A DNA stretch of 64,000 nucleotides. Origin: Apodospora peruviana. Lineage: Eukaryota > Ascomycota > Sordariomycetes > Sordariales > Lasiosphaeriaceae. The notes below the pieces were generated by a model, which was given only the letters and a program-made list of their open reading frames with translations, was not told the origin of the DNA and did no database searches. Position numbers and translations under genes: made by a program. This document shows, piece by piece, positions 29,036 to 40,850 of the stretch (positions within the stretch are counted from its first letter, which is position 1; every line of letters starts with the position of its first letter). The stretch spans positions 62,001-126,000 of the forward strand of contig JAUEDM010000010.1 of NCBI GenBank assembly GCA_033439685.1, given 5' to 3'.

Positions 29036-31832
29036 ATGGACCCGTTCAGTCTCACAGTCGGGACAATCGGGATCCTCACTGCGGTAACATCATGCCTGAA
29101 ATTAATCAAGAAACACGTCGGCCCGTCGGCCATGTCGTCGGCCGAGCTGCAAGACCTAACAAAGACTCTTTACGAATTCCACGGCGCGATGAGCAGTTTC
29201 CAGACGCATTTGGATCTGCACGACGACGACGAAGACCGTTTAACGACTCTCGAATATCTAAGACCTGTCGTCGTCCGGTCGTCGGAGTCCCTTCAGATCG
29301 TGCGCGAGTTTATCGATAGCGGGCGCAAGGACAAGTTTTTTGGGGGGGCAAAGTTTGATAGGAAAGTCAAGACTTCGCTCAAGTCGCTCGATGACGCGAG
29401 TAAGCTTTTCAGTATGGCGGTTCATGTCCAGCAGCAGTACGAGACTCCGAGTTCCATCACCTGCGGGAAGAGTGAACGTTGATGTGGGCATCTAGGACAA
29501 TTATGCTCGAGGTGAACCGTTATGTGGAAAACATAAGTCAGGACGTGAAAGAAGTGCAGAGCCTCCAGATGAGTGATCATGAAGGTAACATTGATCCCCT
29601 TCGTCATGTCTTGAAAGAGACGGAAACTAATCGAGATATATTGTTAGACAGCTTGTACAAGGAGATCAAAGCCTGGCTCGGCGCGCAGGACGACAACAAC
29701 ATGAACAGCGGCCGGTACGAGCAGAACCTGGTCGACCGTCACTCGGGGAGCGGCGAGTGGCTTTTGAGTCATCCATCCTTTCAGCAGTGGCTAAACACAA
29801 ACGACACGGACACGGGAGGAGGAATGCAGTCTAATCTCTGGCTGAAAGGCCCGCCTGGGACAGGGAAATCGTTTCTGTGTTCCACGGCCATCGACAAAGT
29901 TTCCAAAGAAGAGGTCTGCTGCTTGTACTATTTCCACCGCTTCGACGATCAGTCCGGCACTGGTTCCGACGTGGGTACGAGGGCGGCTGCGTTGCTGGTT
30001 GATCAGCTGTTTCATCACTTTTGGAGGCAAGACAAAAAGGTCGCGACCTCGGTCAGTGCGTACATCAAGACTGTGCAGAAGACGGTCAAGTCGATTACCG
30101 AGGTGGCGAGGTTGATTCTCAAGCATGGGCATCAGCACCAGCAGGGAGTGGTGCACCTTTTTGTGTTTCTTGATGGCCTGGACGAGAATAAAGATCCCCA
30201 GTCTCGTGGGACAAGAGAGGTCATGGGCATGTTTGACGGGTTCGAGGCAGAGGTGCCGATTCTCTTAAAAGTGTGGATCAGTTCGCGGCCGACCAATTTC
30301 CTGAACAAGTGCCTCGAGAATTGGCCAGTCATAAACGTGGAGGAAGGTGGCAAGACTGATGTTGAAGAGTTCCTCAAGAGCGCGTTGCAGGAGCTTCAGA
30401 ATGACGAGGATATGATTGATTGGGCTCAGGAGATCGAGGGTAAACCTCGTAAGTCTTCCAGATCTTATATTCAGGGAACTCTGGTTGTGCATATGTACCT
30501 GACTGACTGTTGCCAGTCCACGACTGGGTGCTCGCAAAGCTTCAGACCAGAGCCAGGGGCAACTTTCTGTTTGCCAGGTTGATGGTCAGCCAACTGAAGG
30601 ATGTAGCCATCACGGTCGACGACATCATCGAGTTTGTCAAGTCCAGTCTGCCCACTGACCTGACGCAGATATACGGCAGGATATTTGATCAGTACCAACT
30701 CGTTCAACATAAATACCTGGGGTACTTATCAAAAACCCAACCTCTACCCCTTCAAAAAGAAAAGGCTAACAATGACACACAGCCTGCTGTTTTCTCTCCT
30801 TGCTTTTGCCCGTCGGCCGCTACACTACGAAGAGATCCGCGAAGCCATGACGCTGGCCCTATCAGACCCAAGCAAAGGCGGCCTCGACCCACGCAAAGTT
30901 CCAAACATCAAGGGCATGTTTGCTCCTCTCATCGAAACGCAAACCGACCCCAACGAGCCCGGGAATCCGCTCTGCCGGCTCTGCCACTCGACCGTCCAAG
31001 AATTCTTGACTACCAGCCCAGGAATTCTTCGCATCCAGATATCCCCAGCAAAAGTCGGCGACCTCTGTCTCCGTTACCTCTCGCAAGAAAGGTACTCGAA
31101 GCTATGGGAGCTACCGTCCGGCGACCAGCATGAACCACTCAGTCTGTTTTCAGACGACGTGGTCAACACGCAGCATCATGCCTTCCTGCCGTACTGCGCA
31201 AAGTACTGGGACCGGCACCTCGAAGACCTAAGTCCAACTCCCGACCTCTACAGATCCGTCTGCAGTTTTCTCAGGTCGTCAAATTTCCAGACTTTGCTGC
31301 AAGCCCAGAGCCTGTTTGTCACGCACCAATTCACTTTCCTGAAAAAACTGGCGTATCGCCGAGTTTTTCCGCGCTGGTTTGCGCAGGACCCGAAGAATGC
31401 AGAGAACCCACGGTTGAGTGAACTGTTTGGTCACGAGGGATACAAACGGGCCATCGAGTATCGCCATTTCATGTACGAATGGGGCTACCTCTTGGAGAGG
31501 GCGACCTGTCTTAACGCGACCCCGGGGAAATGCTTTGATGAGCATTTTCGTGGGGAAGTCGACCGTTGCCTCAGCGGTCTTTTGGGGCCGACGCATTTTA
31601 TGAATGGTATGACGGAGAGATATCCGAGCTTCATGTTAACGAGGGAGCCGTTCGAGTACGATAAGGGGAAACAGACTGTGATTGCCGAGGCGGTGTTTTC
31701 GGACGCCTTTCAGTTCATGATTGTTTCCTCGCCCTCACGGGACTCATCAGATGTTCACTTTGACGTATGGGATCTCTCACAGTCGGAACCACCGCAACTT
31801 GTCTCTACACGCCTCGATCCAACCGCGACCAC

Positions 31833-31866
<34 letters not shown>

Positions 31867-33657
31867 GATTTCATCTCGAACATCCCTTTCTCTTATGAGG
31901 CCCTCGGAAACAATTTGAACATGAAGCTGCTGCTCGACCGACAAGCCACCGGCCCCATCGACATTGGTGGTGTGCAAAAACAACAACAGGACGGAAAAGA
32001 CCAAGACCAGCTTGAGCCTGCATTGTCGACCGACTTTGCCAATCGAGGCGACATCATCGTCGTCGCAAGTCGCAATGTGCACAAGAGTCGTCGACCGAAA
32101 AAGTCGACAGCCAAGAAAACAAAACCAACCAGCAGGCCCATCCACCCAATATATCCAGACTCTGATTTGTCAGATGACGCTGATGATTATGACGACGACG
32201 GATACTCGTCTACTTCGACAGACGACGACAACTCGGCCGACGAGACCTGCAGCGAGGGGTCCACCGATTTCGAGTCGGACGAATCTTCTGACGCCGAAAT
32301 AACTGTCGATGAATCCTCCTCCTCCGAGTCCGAAGTCGAGGACTGTGACGACAGCGACGATGAATCCAAACCCAAACCACCCAAAAAAGCTCAGCCAAAA
32401 AGAGAGGCGTTGGTCCTAACCAACCAGCCGGACGACGAAGACGAAGAAGCGGATTTCAGTCTCAAAGGCGAAGCGACCCTCACCCCCCCTCCTTCCCAGG
32501 GTACAAGCAGACCAACATGGCCAGGCCAACCCAACCGCGTCCGCGACCCAAAGCGAGACAGAATCTCTTCTACAGTATCCGTCTGCAGACTTACCCCTGA
32601 CAAAAAGAAAATCCGGCTATTCCACTACGAAAAACACGGCATACCCGCAATGCTGTACCACTCCCCTCCCGCCCTCCACCCAACCCACCCACTGGTCATT
32701 TGGCCCCTTGGTGGAGGGGGGGAAGTCCTCTTTGCGGATTTTGGTGAGAAGACGTATTTCGTGAGAGCAATGATGCCCACCACTCGCAACACGAGACATA
32801 TATGCATGAAAGTGAAATTTTCGAGTTGTGGAGGGTACGTGCATTTTGCGAGTCTCGAGGCACGGCTCGTGGTCAATACCAGTGGTGGTGGGAGGAGGAG
32901 GAAGGGGAAGGTAGAAGATAAAGATGGAGAAATTGCCGTGTCGTTGTTCGTAACCACGCACAGGTTGTCCTCGCGGAAGATGACAAGGAGTCCGCCGCGG
33001 TTAGTGCATAAAGTCAAGCTTGGTTTGGGGCAGTTTGCGGGCTTGTCGTTGGCCAGGTTGCCGTTTACTTTTACTTGGACTGATGGGTACCTGTATATGA
33101 GTGGGAGTGGGACGAGGTTGAGTTTATTTAGGGTTGGGTTGTTTCGACCGACTGGGGGTGACGGGGAGGTGCCAGTTGTGATGGTGCCGAGGTTGAGTGT
33201 CATGTTGCCGCTTTCTGCGCCAAATAGGGAGGTTCACTACCTCCCGGGACTGAAAGGAGGGAGGGGGGTGGTCTTGCTGGGAAGTTATGATAAGAAGAAT
33301 CGGCATGTTAGTTTGAGCCATCGGAAGGGGAGCAGGGAGATGCTTGTACGCGCAATGAGGAGGGGGATGGGCGATGTTGTGGGCAAGACCGAGATGATGT
33401 GGTACGCGTGTCCGCCTGCCGTCATTTTTGTTGATGAGGAGAGGGATTTGGGGGGGTGGATGCCTGTGGCGAATGATGGTGGTGGTGGTGAGGGTGGTGA
33501 TGGAGAGGAAGGGATGGGGGTGGTTGCGGACGCTAAAGATAGGCTCAGAGATGGCAAGCTGACGAGGCGGATCGAGGCGTTCAATTGGCAGGATGATATG
33601 GATTTGGAGGGGATTTGCGAGATGTGTAATGCGCCTCTTGCTTACTCGGCGGATTGA
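29036..33657 (+). CDS. NACHT/NLR-like STAND NTPase, 1477 aa
   Basis: Exons 29036-29436, 29496-30448, 30517-30721 and 30783-33657 join in phase (4434 nt); the last intron's donor could alternatively be at 30697. The N-terminus MDPFSLTVGTIGILTAVTSC and the helical region after it resemble the HeLo-like/fungal NLR effector domains. The NACHT-type core has Walker A GPPGTGKS (residues 252-259), Walker B FVFLDGLDE, VWISSRP and LLFSLLAFARRPLHYEEI, then HSTVQEFL. The C-terminal half lacks clear ankyrin, WD or TPR repeats. It contains a Ser run from (AGC)n at about 31837, a long acidic/serine stretch (32150-32400) and a beta-rich end with CEMCNAPL. Fungal NLRs of this plan act in non-self recognition and cell death. 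The ligand is unknown. Confidence 0.85.
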
Positions 33658-33773
33658 TTGGAAGTCATTAGATGGATAGGCCTCATGAGAAAGTTTAAGT
33701 TACATGAATCATTCAACGAGTGCATCTGTGCTCCAGCCAGAAAGCCCTCACAACCCTTGTCCGTACACCAGAG

Positions 33774-34660
33774 TTAGGGTATGATGTGCTGTCGTCGAAG
33801 CGATGAGTGATCAAAGGTTGAGTGGAGCTCTCTCAGCAAAAAGAATTCTGTTTCCAGTTGTTCCAAGTTCGTCCGAAATCTTTTCAATCTGTTTTCATCA
33901 ATGCATTGGTAGACGGTCCCACTCACTCCCGCCGCAGACGCAACGCACCAGCCAGAAACGAATCCGGGCACGAAGACGGCCAATGCTGGGGGGAAGACGA
34001 ATACCGAAACAGCACCCCCGACCCAGGATCCAACTGATGCAAGAAATCCCGAGACGAAGGTCTTGGAAAATAATGAATCTCTCTCTGAGATGACCCACCG
34101 TACCAGCTCGGTGTGAAGTTCGCGGGCTAGAGCTGCGGCGTGCTCTCGGAATATCTCGAGGTTGACGACGAGAAATGCCAGCCGGGCTGCAAACGCTTCG
34201 CAGTTCCACCACACTGGGAGGTACTCCCACCCCTGGAGGAGTCTTGAGGCATCTGCAGTGCCAGGGGTTTTGGGTTAATGATCAGTGAGATGTTACCAAA
34301 CCTCGATATGTGAAGAGGAATATAGGACACACATTCGTTAGTAATGAGATCGTAAGGCTTATCCGTCCAACCAGAGAACCGAATCGCGTCAATTCGGGCG
34401 GATTTCGTCCCCCTTCCAGTTGTCCCCTTGCCGTGGTTGTTCAATTGACCCGCGATGTTCCCAGAAGCGTGCCCTGCGGGACCTCTGCAGGTTCGTTAGA
34501 GTCTGATCATCCCAGTCTTTCCGGTTCATTGCACCAAGGGCAAAGTGTCTGGTGAAGGACAGATGAGGTTCGATGGGTGGGATGGATGACACTGGGCTTG
34601 AGGCCCTATCATCCCAGTCGATCTCGTGGGTCCGTCGGCTCCCGCTTTTGCCGGTCATAC
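33774..34660 (-). CDS. Unknown membrane-associated protein, possibly LRAT/NlpC-like; start unsure
   Basis: The 3' part is well defined: exon to 34297, intron 34296-34253 (donor GTAACA, acceptor CTGCAG), exon 34252-33774. The joined segment reads IRFSGWTDKPYDLITNECVS, then WWNCEAFAARLAFL, and later a long hydrophobic stretch (FVSGFLASVGSWVGGAVSVF and on). A Cys in NxC-x-F/Y contexts resembles LRAT or NlpC-type folds, but this is a weak hint. The probable N-terminus (from about 34660, MTGKSGSRRTHEIDWDD, with RSRRARFWEHRGS) is in a different frame from 34444 onward, so an unseen intron or a frameshift lies near 34400. I do not recognise the family. Confidence 0.45.
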
Positions 34661-34793
34661 GCTCAAGCAAGTAAATACCCGAGTCGGTGCTCTGGCTTAT
34701 GGGCGTCGTAACGAGAAATAAAATGCGCGTCTTCTTGTATCAGCTGACATTTTTCGTCTTGGTGATGTTCCAGAAGGGATTTCTTCAGGTGAC

Positions 34794-35360
34794 ATGGAGT
34801 GGGTGCGCTTGGAACGAGCTCCGACGGAGAAGGAAAGGAGAGAACTAGGGGCAATCAATCGGGCATGCTTCCCTATAACATGGCGAGATTGGGCATCCAA
34901 GGACGATATGTCGTGCTACCGCAAAATATACGGGCCATGAGGACGACTAGTGGACGGAGCTGCTCCGAGAATGGGGAAGGGGGGATCAAAAGTGCTGGTA
35001 TAATGGTAATTCGGGCCCCCAACTGTATACTTTTTATGCACATGTTCTCCATAAGGACCAATATCGAGCATCCTATACGACCAATACAAACTTGCGATGT
35101 ATGCAGAACGTCTTGTCACTCTGTGAGCGGCTCGGAGTGGATGAATGGGATCCTCCCACCGACAACGAAGTTCGAACCCGCGATCGGGTGCTTCGAAAAA
35201 AGACAAAGCCACCCAATTAGACCTAAGACGCCCATCAAGCACCCGGAGCTGCAGTAGTTCTCGCGGTTTGTGCCACAATCACCGACAGAATAAAATGGTT
35301 TTCTTGGAAGGGGCAGAGAAAAGGGGTTGTTGATTCTGGATAGATCATGGTTTTGGGAGG
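34794..35360 (+). pseudogene. Relic of an unidentified gene
   Basis: An ATG at 34794 opens MEWVRLERAPTEKERRELGA and ITWRDWASKDDMSCYRKIYG, then stops. A second frame continues at once with protein-like sequence (WTELLREWGRGDQKCWYNGN, YTFYAHVLHKDQYRASYTTN, ERLGVDEWDPPTDNEV) containing a TGA-type break and later stops. Composition and continuity look like decayed coding DNA. I cannot assign a family. Confidence 0.4.
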
Positions 35361-35526
35361 CGCCAGAAGGGACTGGAGCCTCCCCTACCTATTTATAACT
35401 ATGTTTCACATCGAACATGAATCTCCCAGTCAAGACTCTGCTTGAAACAACCCACACTCTCCAAGGTATCTTGGCTGAGCTTGAGCAGCGTCAAATCGGA
35501 GCCTAATTTCCCAAACAGCTGTCACC

Positions 35527-36813
35527 ATGGCGCCGTGGCTGCATGTGCTCGTCCCTTTCTCACTCGCTCTCACCTCCCAGACCCTAACCGCCCTGGCCTT
35601 CACCTACACCGCATCAGACAGCATCTTACGGATTCCCATCAGTGTCGGCGTAGTCGCCCTCACGTGGCAGTTTCACCAGACCGTCCAGGATGTCTTAACA
35701 CCAAACCAGCTGCTCATGGCACTTCTCACCACGGGGATGTGGATCCAGTGCATCAAGACGTTTGACGATCTCAGTCTCACGAGAATCTCGGTCGAGAAGC
35801 AGGAACAATGGACGACGCTCAACCACAGGAGAAGAGGCTTCTTCAAAGGTGTTGAGACGACCGGATCACGCATCTCATGGGCTCTGGTCATGCTCTGGAA
35901 CGCTCGGGGCATCGGAACGCCATGGCAGATCGACAGACTTCCTGTCTGGGCTGCAGGCTGGGTGCCATCACGGCGCCATGAACTTTCTCGTCATACCAGA
36001 AATTTTGTCATTTGTTATTTCGTCTTGGACGTGTTTGCCCACAGGCCACCTCCTGACCTTGACAGGCTGATGGCTGTCGATAACCAGTCCCTTTTTAGCA
36101 GACTCTGTTGTATCACGACGGAAGAGGTAATTTTCCGGTTTGCAGCCGTGTCTGCCTTCTGGCTCAACACTTTTTGTCTCGTCATATTTCTGAACAGCAT
36201 CTTTTCCGTGCTGTATCTTTTGATACTGCCGGTCGAGATGGTCCCGCCTATCTATGGGAAGCTGTCAGACACATACACGCTCAGAAACTTTTGGGGGCAT
36301 GTACCACAACACTCATATCCTCAAGTTACAAGATTTCTCTTGCCATAACTGACGGAGTCTAGATCCACATGGCACCAAACCCTCCGGCGACCTCTCACCT
36401 CCATCTCAAACTTTTTTATCTACAGGGTGTTTCGCCTTCCCCCCAGCCCCAGGTCTCTGATAGCAGCACGCTATCTCAAGCTATTCATTAGCTTCGGCAT
36501 CTCTGGGGCAATTCATCAGTCCGCTGACTTGGTTCTGGGCATTTCTCGCAACGAGTCGCAGGCTTTTGTCTATTTTGTCACCACTGCAGCGGCCATCACG
36601 TTTGAAGACGGTGTGCAGTATATCTTCTCACCCAAAGTCATCGGCCAAGCGTGGCGGAAGTATGTCGGTTATATCTGGGTCTGCGGGTACATGTACTGGA
36701 TGACGCCGGCGTGTGCGTATCCTGCTGCGCGAGTGGTCAGGCCGACGGTTGATGTGCTGGTTCCTGCGAGATGGTCTGTTGTTAGGAGTTTCATCAGATA
36801 TACGGAGAAGTGA
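35527..36813 (+). CDS. Wax synthase-like membrane O-acyltransferase, 406 aa
   Basis: Exons 35527-36296 and 36363-36813 join in phase (1221 nt), provided the intron uses a GC donor (GGGG|GCATGT ... GTCTAG). A normal GT site four bases on would break the frame. Splicing produces TYTLRNFWGSTWHQTLRRP, the signature of the fungal wax synthase/MBOAT_2 family (PF13813). The second exon has FGISGAIHQSADLVLG with the likely catalytic histidine. About eight hydrophobic helices run from LVPFSLALTSQTLTALAF to ITFEDGVQYIF. Relatives acetylate terpenoid or meroterpenoid intermediates in fungi; the substrate here is unknown. A broken P450 lies 650 bases further on, beyond a tRNA. Confidence 0.8.
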
Positions 36814-36835
36814 ATAAGATACGATTTGATAGAGC

Positions 36836-36855
36836 AAAAAAAAAAAAAAAAAAAA
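36836..36855 (-). terminator. A20/T20 run, likely RNA polymerase III terminator for tRNA-Gly
   Basis: Twenty A on the plus strand are a T20 run on the tRNA's strand, starting 32 bases after the tRNA 3' end. The nearer T-poor sequence gives no earlier terminator. It also lies 23 bases after the acyltransferase stop. Confidence 0.6.
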
Positions 36856-36886
36856 GAAACCATGAACGAGTTCGTTGATATATTTT

Positions 36887-36957
36887 TGCGTCAGCCGCGA
36901 ATCGAACGCGGGGCCCATCGATGGCAACGATGGATTTTACCACTAAACCACTGACGC
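36887..36957 (-). tRNA. tRNA-Gly (anticodon GCC)
   Basis: The minus strand folds as a complete cloverleaf. Acceptor stem GCGTCAG pairs with CTGACGC, discriminator A. The D-arm contains TGGTTTAGTGG (A box). The anticodon stem is CATCG/CGATG with loop TTGCCAT, giving anticodon GCC. The T-arm is CCGCG TTCGATT CGCGG (B box). It is 71 nt with no intron. All helices pair perfectly, so it is likely functional. Confidence 0.97.
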
Positions 36958-37038
36958 TGGAAGCTTATAGAATAATATTTAGGGTAGCTCTCCTCTTATT
37001 CCTAGTCCGCGTGGTCGGTACCAGGTAAGTAGAGATTG

Positions 37039-37130
37039 GCGAGTCAGCATCAACAGCAAGTGGACATTGTCGGATGGAGAAACTGCGAGTCAGCATCAAC
37101 AGCAAGTGGACATTGTCGGATGGAGAAACT
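37039..37130. repeat. 46-base tandem duplication
   Basis: Two adjacent identical units (37039-37084, 37085-37130), each starting GCGAGTCAGCATCAACAGCA and ending GGATGGAGAAACT. Identity suggests a recent duplication. It lies just upstream (5') of tRNA-Gly. Confidence 0.95.
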
Positions 37131-37469
37131 GCGGGCAACGGTACTTCCAAGTAACACCATCCTGAATAACACTCTGATACGAAATGAGTCATGTCACTGC
37201 ATACCTAAGGTAGGTAACATGGCACCAAACCAAATCGTAGATCTTGTATTCCTCAAAATGAGAGGCGTAGGACTCAGATCCGGCAGCTAGCCGACTTGAT
37301 ACACAACGCTAATGCGGTGCGAGGAGGTCATTCACAACGAGAATGAGAGTCACGCAAATATATTTTATGGCGACAAACTATTTATAGGAAACAAAAAGCT
37401 TTAAATAGATCTCAACACCAGAAAACCTATACTCGTCTCCTCAACCGAACAAGCAAATCCCGATCGATC

Positions 37470-38996
37470 CTAGCCACCCCCACGCATTTCAGCCCCGACC
37501 TCAGGCCCACGGCTCGAGTATTTCCCATGACGATCAACAAAATGCAACACCTCTACCTCAAAACTGTTGAAGAAAAGCGCTACCGCAGCCAGGATTTCTT
37601 GCTTGGCGTAGTTTCGGCCAGGACACATGGCCGACCCGCCACCATAAGGAAAACACTTGCCCGCGTTCAGTGTGCTACTCGTAGCACTGCTCTCTATACT
37701 TGCCCCAGAAGGGGGAGGTTTCATGAACCGTTCCGCGCAAAACTCTTCCGGCGGATGCTGCGGCGTTGTGGACCACACACTCGGATCTTTATGGGCGAGA
37801 TACGACGGCGCAAAGATGAGATTCCCTGCCTTCAAAGTGTACCCGTCCACGTCGATCGAATTACGCAACTTGCGGACGACGAACACCAAAGACCGTAGAC
37901 GCAGACATTCCAGGTAGACCGAGTTGAGAAGAGGTATTTTTTTGAGGGAAGGGATGTCGACCGTCATATCCTTGTGGATGACCGTTTGCGATCTCAGCCA
38001 TTATGGTCTGGTATACCTCCGGCCGACGAAGGACCTCGATAATTATCCACGACGTCATGAGGATCGCGTTCGAGTTGATCGCCCAGATCAGGCCCATCTG
38101 GAAGGACGCACGCCCTTGGAGACTGATGCCAAACTTGTCCATGGCTGCCTCTCACTCCCTAACCAGTTTGGACCCAAAGTTCGGTTCCCAGCTAGGGTCG
38201 TCTTTTTCGGTAGCGGACCAATCGATGTTCCGCCACCCCCGCTCGAGGTAGCGTCTAGTCGTCTCGAGACATCTGTCGCGCGCATCGGATCCCTTGCCGC
38301 ACAGGAATTTAGGGAGACCGTAAAGCATAGCCATGAAGTCGTGGTCATAGTCCCAAAAGTTTTTTGGTGAAATCGGTATCGATGTCGAGCATACCCGGTC
38401 CGGCGAGAGCAATCGTCGACGCGCGAAACATTTTGTCTTTGAGGAATTCGTCAACCCCAACCTGCGTCCATTTCTCGTTAGAAATAGAGTCTATCTCCCT
38501 TGACGAAACTCCCAACGAACAGGTCTGTCAGAAAATAAACAGCTTTGCCGCCGATGAGGTGGTTCTCGTAGAGCTCGTGAAACTGGCGCCATATTCTGCT
38601 GCCGTCATCGCTGGATACGTCATTGACGGAAACCCGCGGTTCATGAAGGGGTTTATGTTTAGTGAGAACATGTGAGAACATGTGAGATTATAGCGAGAAC
38701 GTAGTGTGAGTAGAGTGTGAGCATCGTAAGAACATAGTAAGAACATACGCGATAGAATCGAGAAACCCGTGCGGATTAGTGACTAGCTGTAGTGCTGAGC
38801 CGACGCCGGGTAGTCGATACAACAAGCTGGATGGCTCCTTGCCTTTGTACCGTCTGTCCCGAAAGGATTGAAAGAGAAAGCGGCAGGTGGTGAAGCAGTG
38901 CGTCGAGAAAAGCAGTATCACGACCCCGACGAGTGCCGGCACCCACACGACCGACGAGGCTGCTGCTGTTGTCGGTGGTGTCCATGTCGACAGCAA
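37470..38996 (-). pseudogene. Cytochrome P450, probably broken
   Basis: The minus strand holds most parts of a microsomal P450. There is a membrane anchor (VVWVPALVGVVILLF), EPSSLLYRLPGVGSALQLV, DYDHDFMAMLYGLPKFL, an I-helix region AINSNAILMTSW, the ExxR motif YLECLRLRS and a heme loop FPYGGGSAMCPGR with the ligand cysteine. Defects: no ATG is in frame before the anchor (TAA upstream). The 38460-38680 segment is frame-shifted and next to degenerate 12-base repeats (38655-38755). The frame also changes between MAEIANG and VDIPSLKK near 37970. Key catalytic motifs survive, so decay is recent, or some shifts are assembly errors. Family resemblance is to the fungal CYP7/prostacyclin-synthase-like group. 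Confidence 0.75.
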
Positions 38997-39984
38997 CCAG
39001 GTCCTTGAGGAGCCGCGATCGCAAGTGAAGGTACCTAATTATATTGCCGAGGTATAATAGAACTATTGTAGAAGAGTATATATGTATGCCTTTTGATGGA
39101 GGTCGCGCACGAGGTGTTGATGTGTGCGTGTGTGTGTGTTTGATGAAAGGAAAGGAAAATAAGAAAGGCCAGCGAAATTGCCCTTCTTATACCTGACCGA
39201 CAGTCACACGGGCCACCCGGGCACCTTTCGGTGTATATATCGGACGACACCGGTCAAGGTGGTGATCAAGGTCATTAGTACGGGCACCGGACCACACCGG
39301 TGAAGAAGGCCCACAATACCGCACTTCGGACAACACGGTACATGTACGGAAGGCAAAATGCCGTCGTCCTCCGGACGGCCCCGCATGAGGACACAAGACC
39401 TGGATTGAGAAAGGACGAGACTTGAGTTACGATCTCCGGGCAGTGTGATCATAGCTGTTTTGACTACCTCTACCACATACCAATTGCGACTAACAGTTTT
39501 AACCATTAGATTCGGCCTTAACGTTGCTGTGAAATTTAAGATGGGAACATAAGAGAAGCCATATCTGTATTCCGGCTTGTTCTGTCAAACTCGAGAGTTC
39601 AACTTGCTTAGCTCCTTTGGGTGTGCGATATGGTGTGTACGTGCTGCCAAAGGGGTCTGTCTGGCCAGAGTGAGTCTTGTGAACATCCCCCCGAATGGAA
39701 CACAAATATTAAGCCACATTCTTTCACCCTGCGTGGTCACATTGCATGTGGTCTAAGAGTTTTGTATGGGACTGACTGCACAGTTCATGATCAGCGATAA
39801 GGATGTAATACATGGCACTCACCTTCCTGACGGTGTAGTGATCTCCAGGACGCTAGAGTCTTTCGTCGAGCAGTTTATCGTCATCATCCATACCTGGCCC
39901 TCTGTAATTCTTGACTAGACCATCCATCCTTTGGTTATTATCCTCTATATTCAAGTCCCAAGTCAATTGACATTGAAGAACGCC

Positions 39985-40327
39985 ATGCCCTCAAGCTCGA
40001 AAGGCCGAATACCGTCGGTATTATACTATGCTGGCCCACTGATGGGTTCAGATCAAGAACCACCAACTGCCTATGGTGGCAACGCAGATTGCAAAATTGA
40101 GAAGGTAAGTACCCGTCATATCGGTGGAGAACGGCGGCGTGATGTCCAAAATTTGACACAGGAGCGTCTGTCGTGACCAGTTCATCGAGCAATTACTCGC
40201 CCGGGCCTCGCCCCGAATTGACGAGATCGTGGACAGAGAGCTTCAATATGCCTGGTTCTGCTGCAACTGTGGTGATGGACGACACGAGAAGGACTGTGAA
40301 AAGTGTTCCAGAGAGTCCAAGCTGTGA
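39985..40327 (+). pseudogene. Possible small zinc-knuckle gene or relic
   Basis: A segment starting MPSSSKGRIPSVLYYAGPLM reaches a GTAAGT donor at about 40106 and an ACACAG acceptor near 40161. After it, one frame reads EIVDRELQYAWFCCNCGDGR and then CEKCS with a stop, a CxxC...CxxC pattern like the WxCCxCG ending of small fungal proteins. The phases across the intron do not match as written, so it is either broken or wrongly modelled. Confidence 0.3.
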
Positions 40328-40595
40328 TGTGCAAGGCTTGCCACAGGTCTCTCTCTCTCTCCTTTCAGGATACTTACTTGGGTTTGGAGGGCTTTCTCTG
40401 GGAAATGGCGCCCTTAGACAACGACAACCAGCCTATCTCTTCCGCTATTGAAAACGCATCCACTTCGACACGATCCGGGATGGGGACTCAATAATTGATA
40501 CCCGCTCTTTTTGGGGGATTGGAAAGGGGGAGATTTGGGAACACGCAAAATAGGAATACCTTCAACTGTATTGCTCCAGGGACTGAGCGAGGTCG

Positions 40596-40850
40596 TACTG
40601 GGGTAGGACTGGTGGGACTGATCGACTTGCATGGTTCGTTAGAGGCTGATCAGCCACCAACGTTATCAAACATGGCTGATAATGAAATAGGGTATTTGCT
40701 TATTAAATATACAGCTGTTCTGCACTTTCTTCAGTTAGTTAGTCAATCAATCAAGCGCACTCTTCTTCACTTCCATTGAGCCCCGAATGCGGCGCAAAGA
40801 GTTTGGTCCTTGAAGTTTAGACACATTCGGAGCACAGCTCTACTGAGCTC
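40596..40850 (+). repeat. Dispersed repeat, probable solo LTR-type remnant, copy 2
   Basis: Diverged copy of the sequence at 22706-22940; shares the GTAGGACTGGTGGGACTGATC start, the CTGATCAGCC core and the GAGTTTGGTCCTTGAAG end. Confidence 0.45.
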
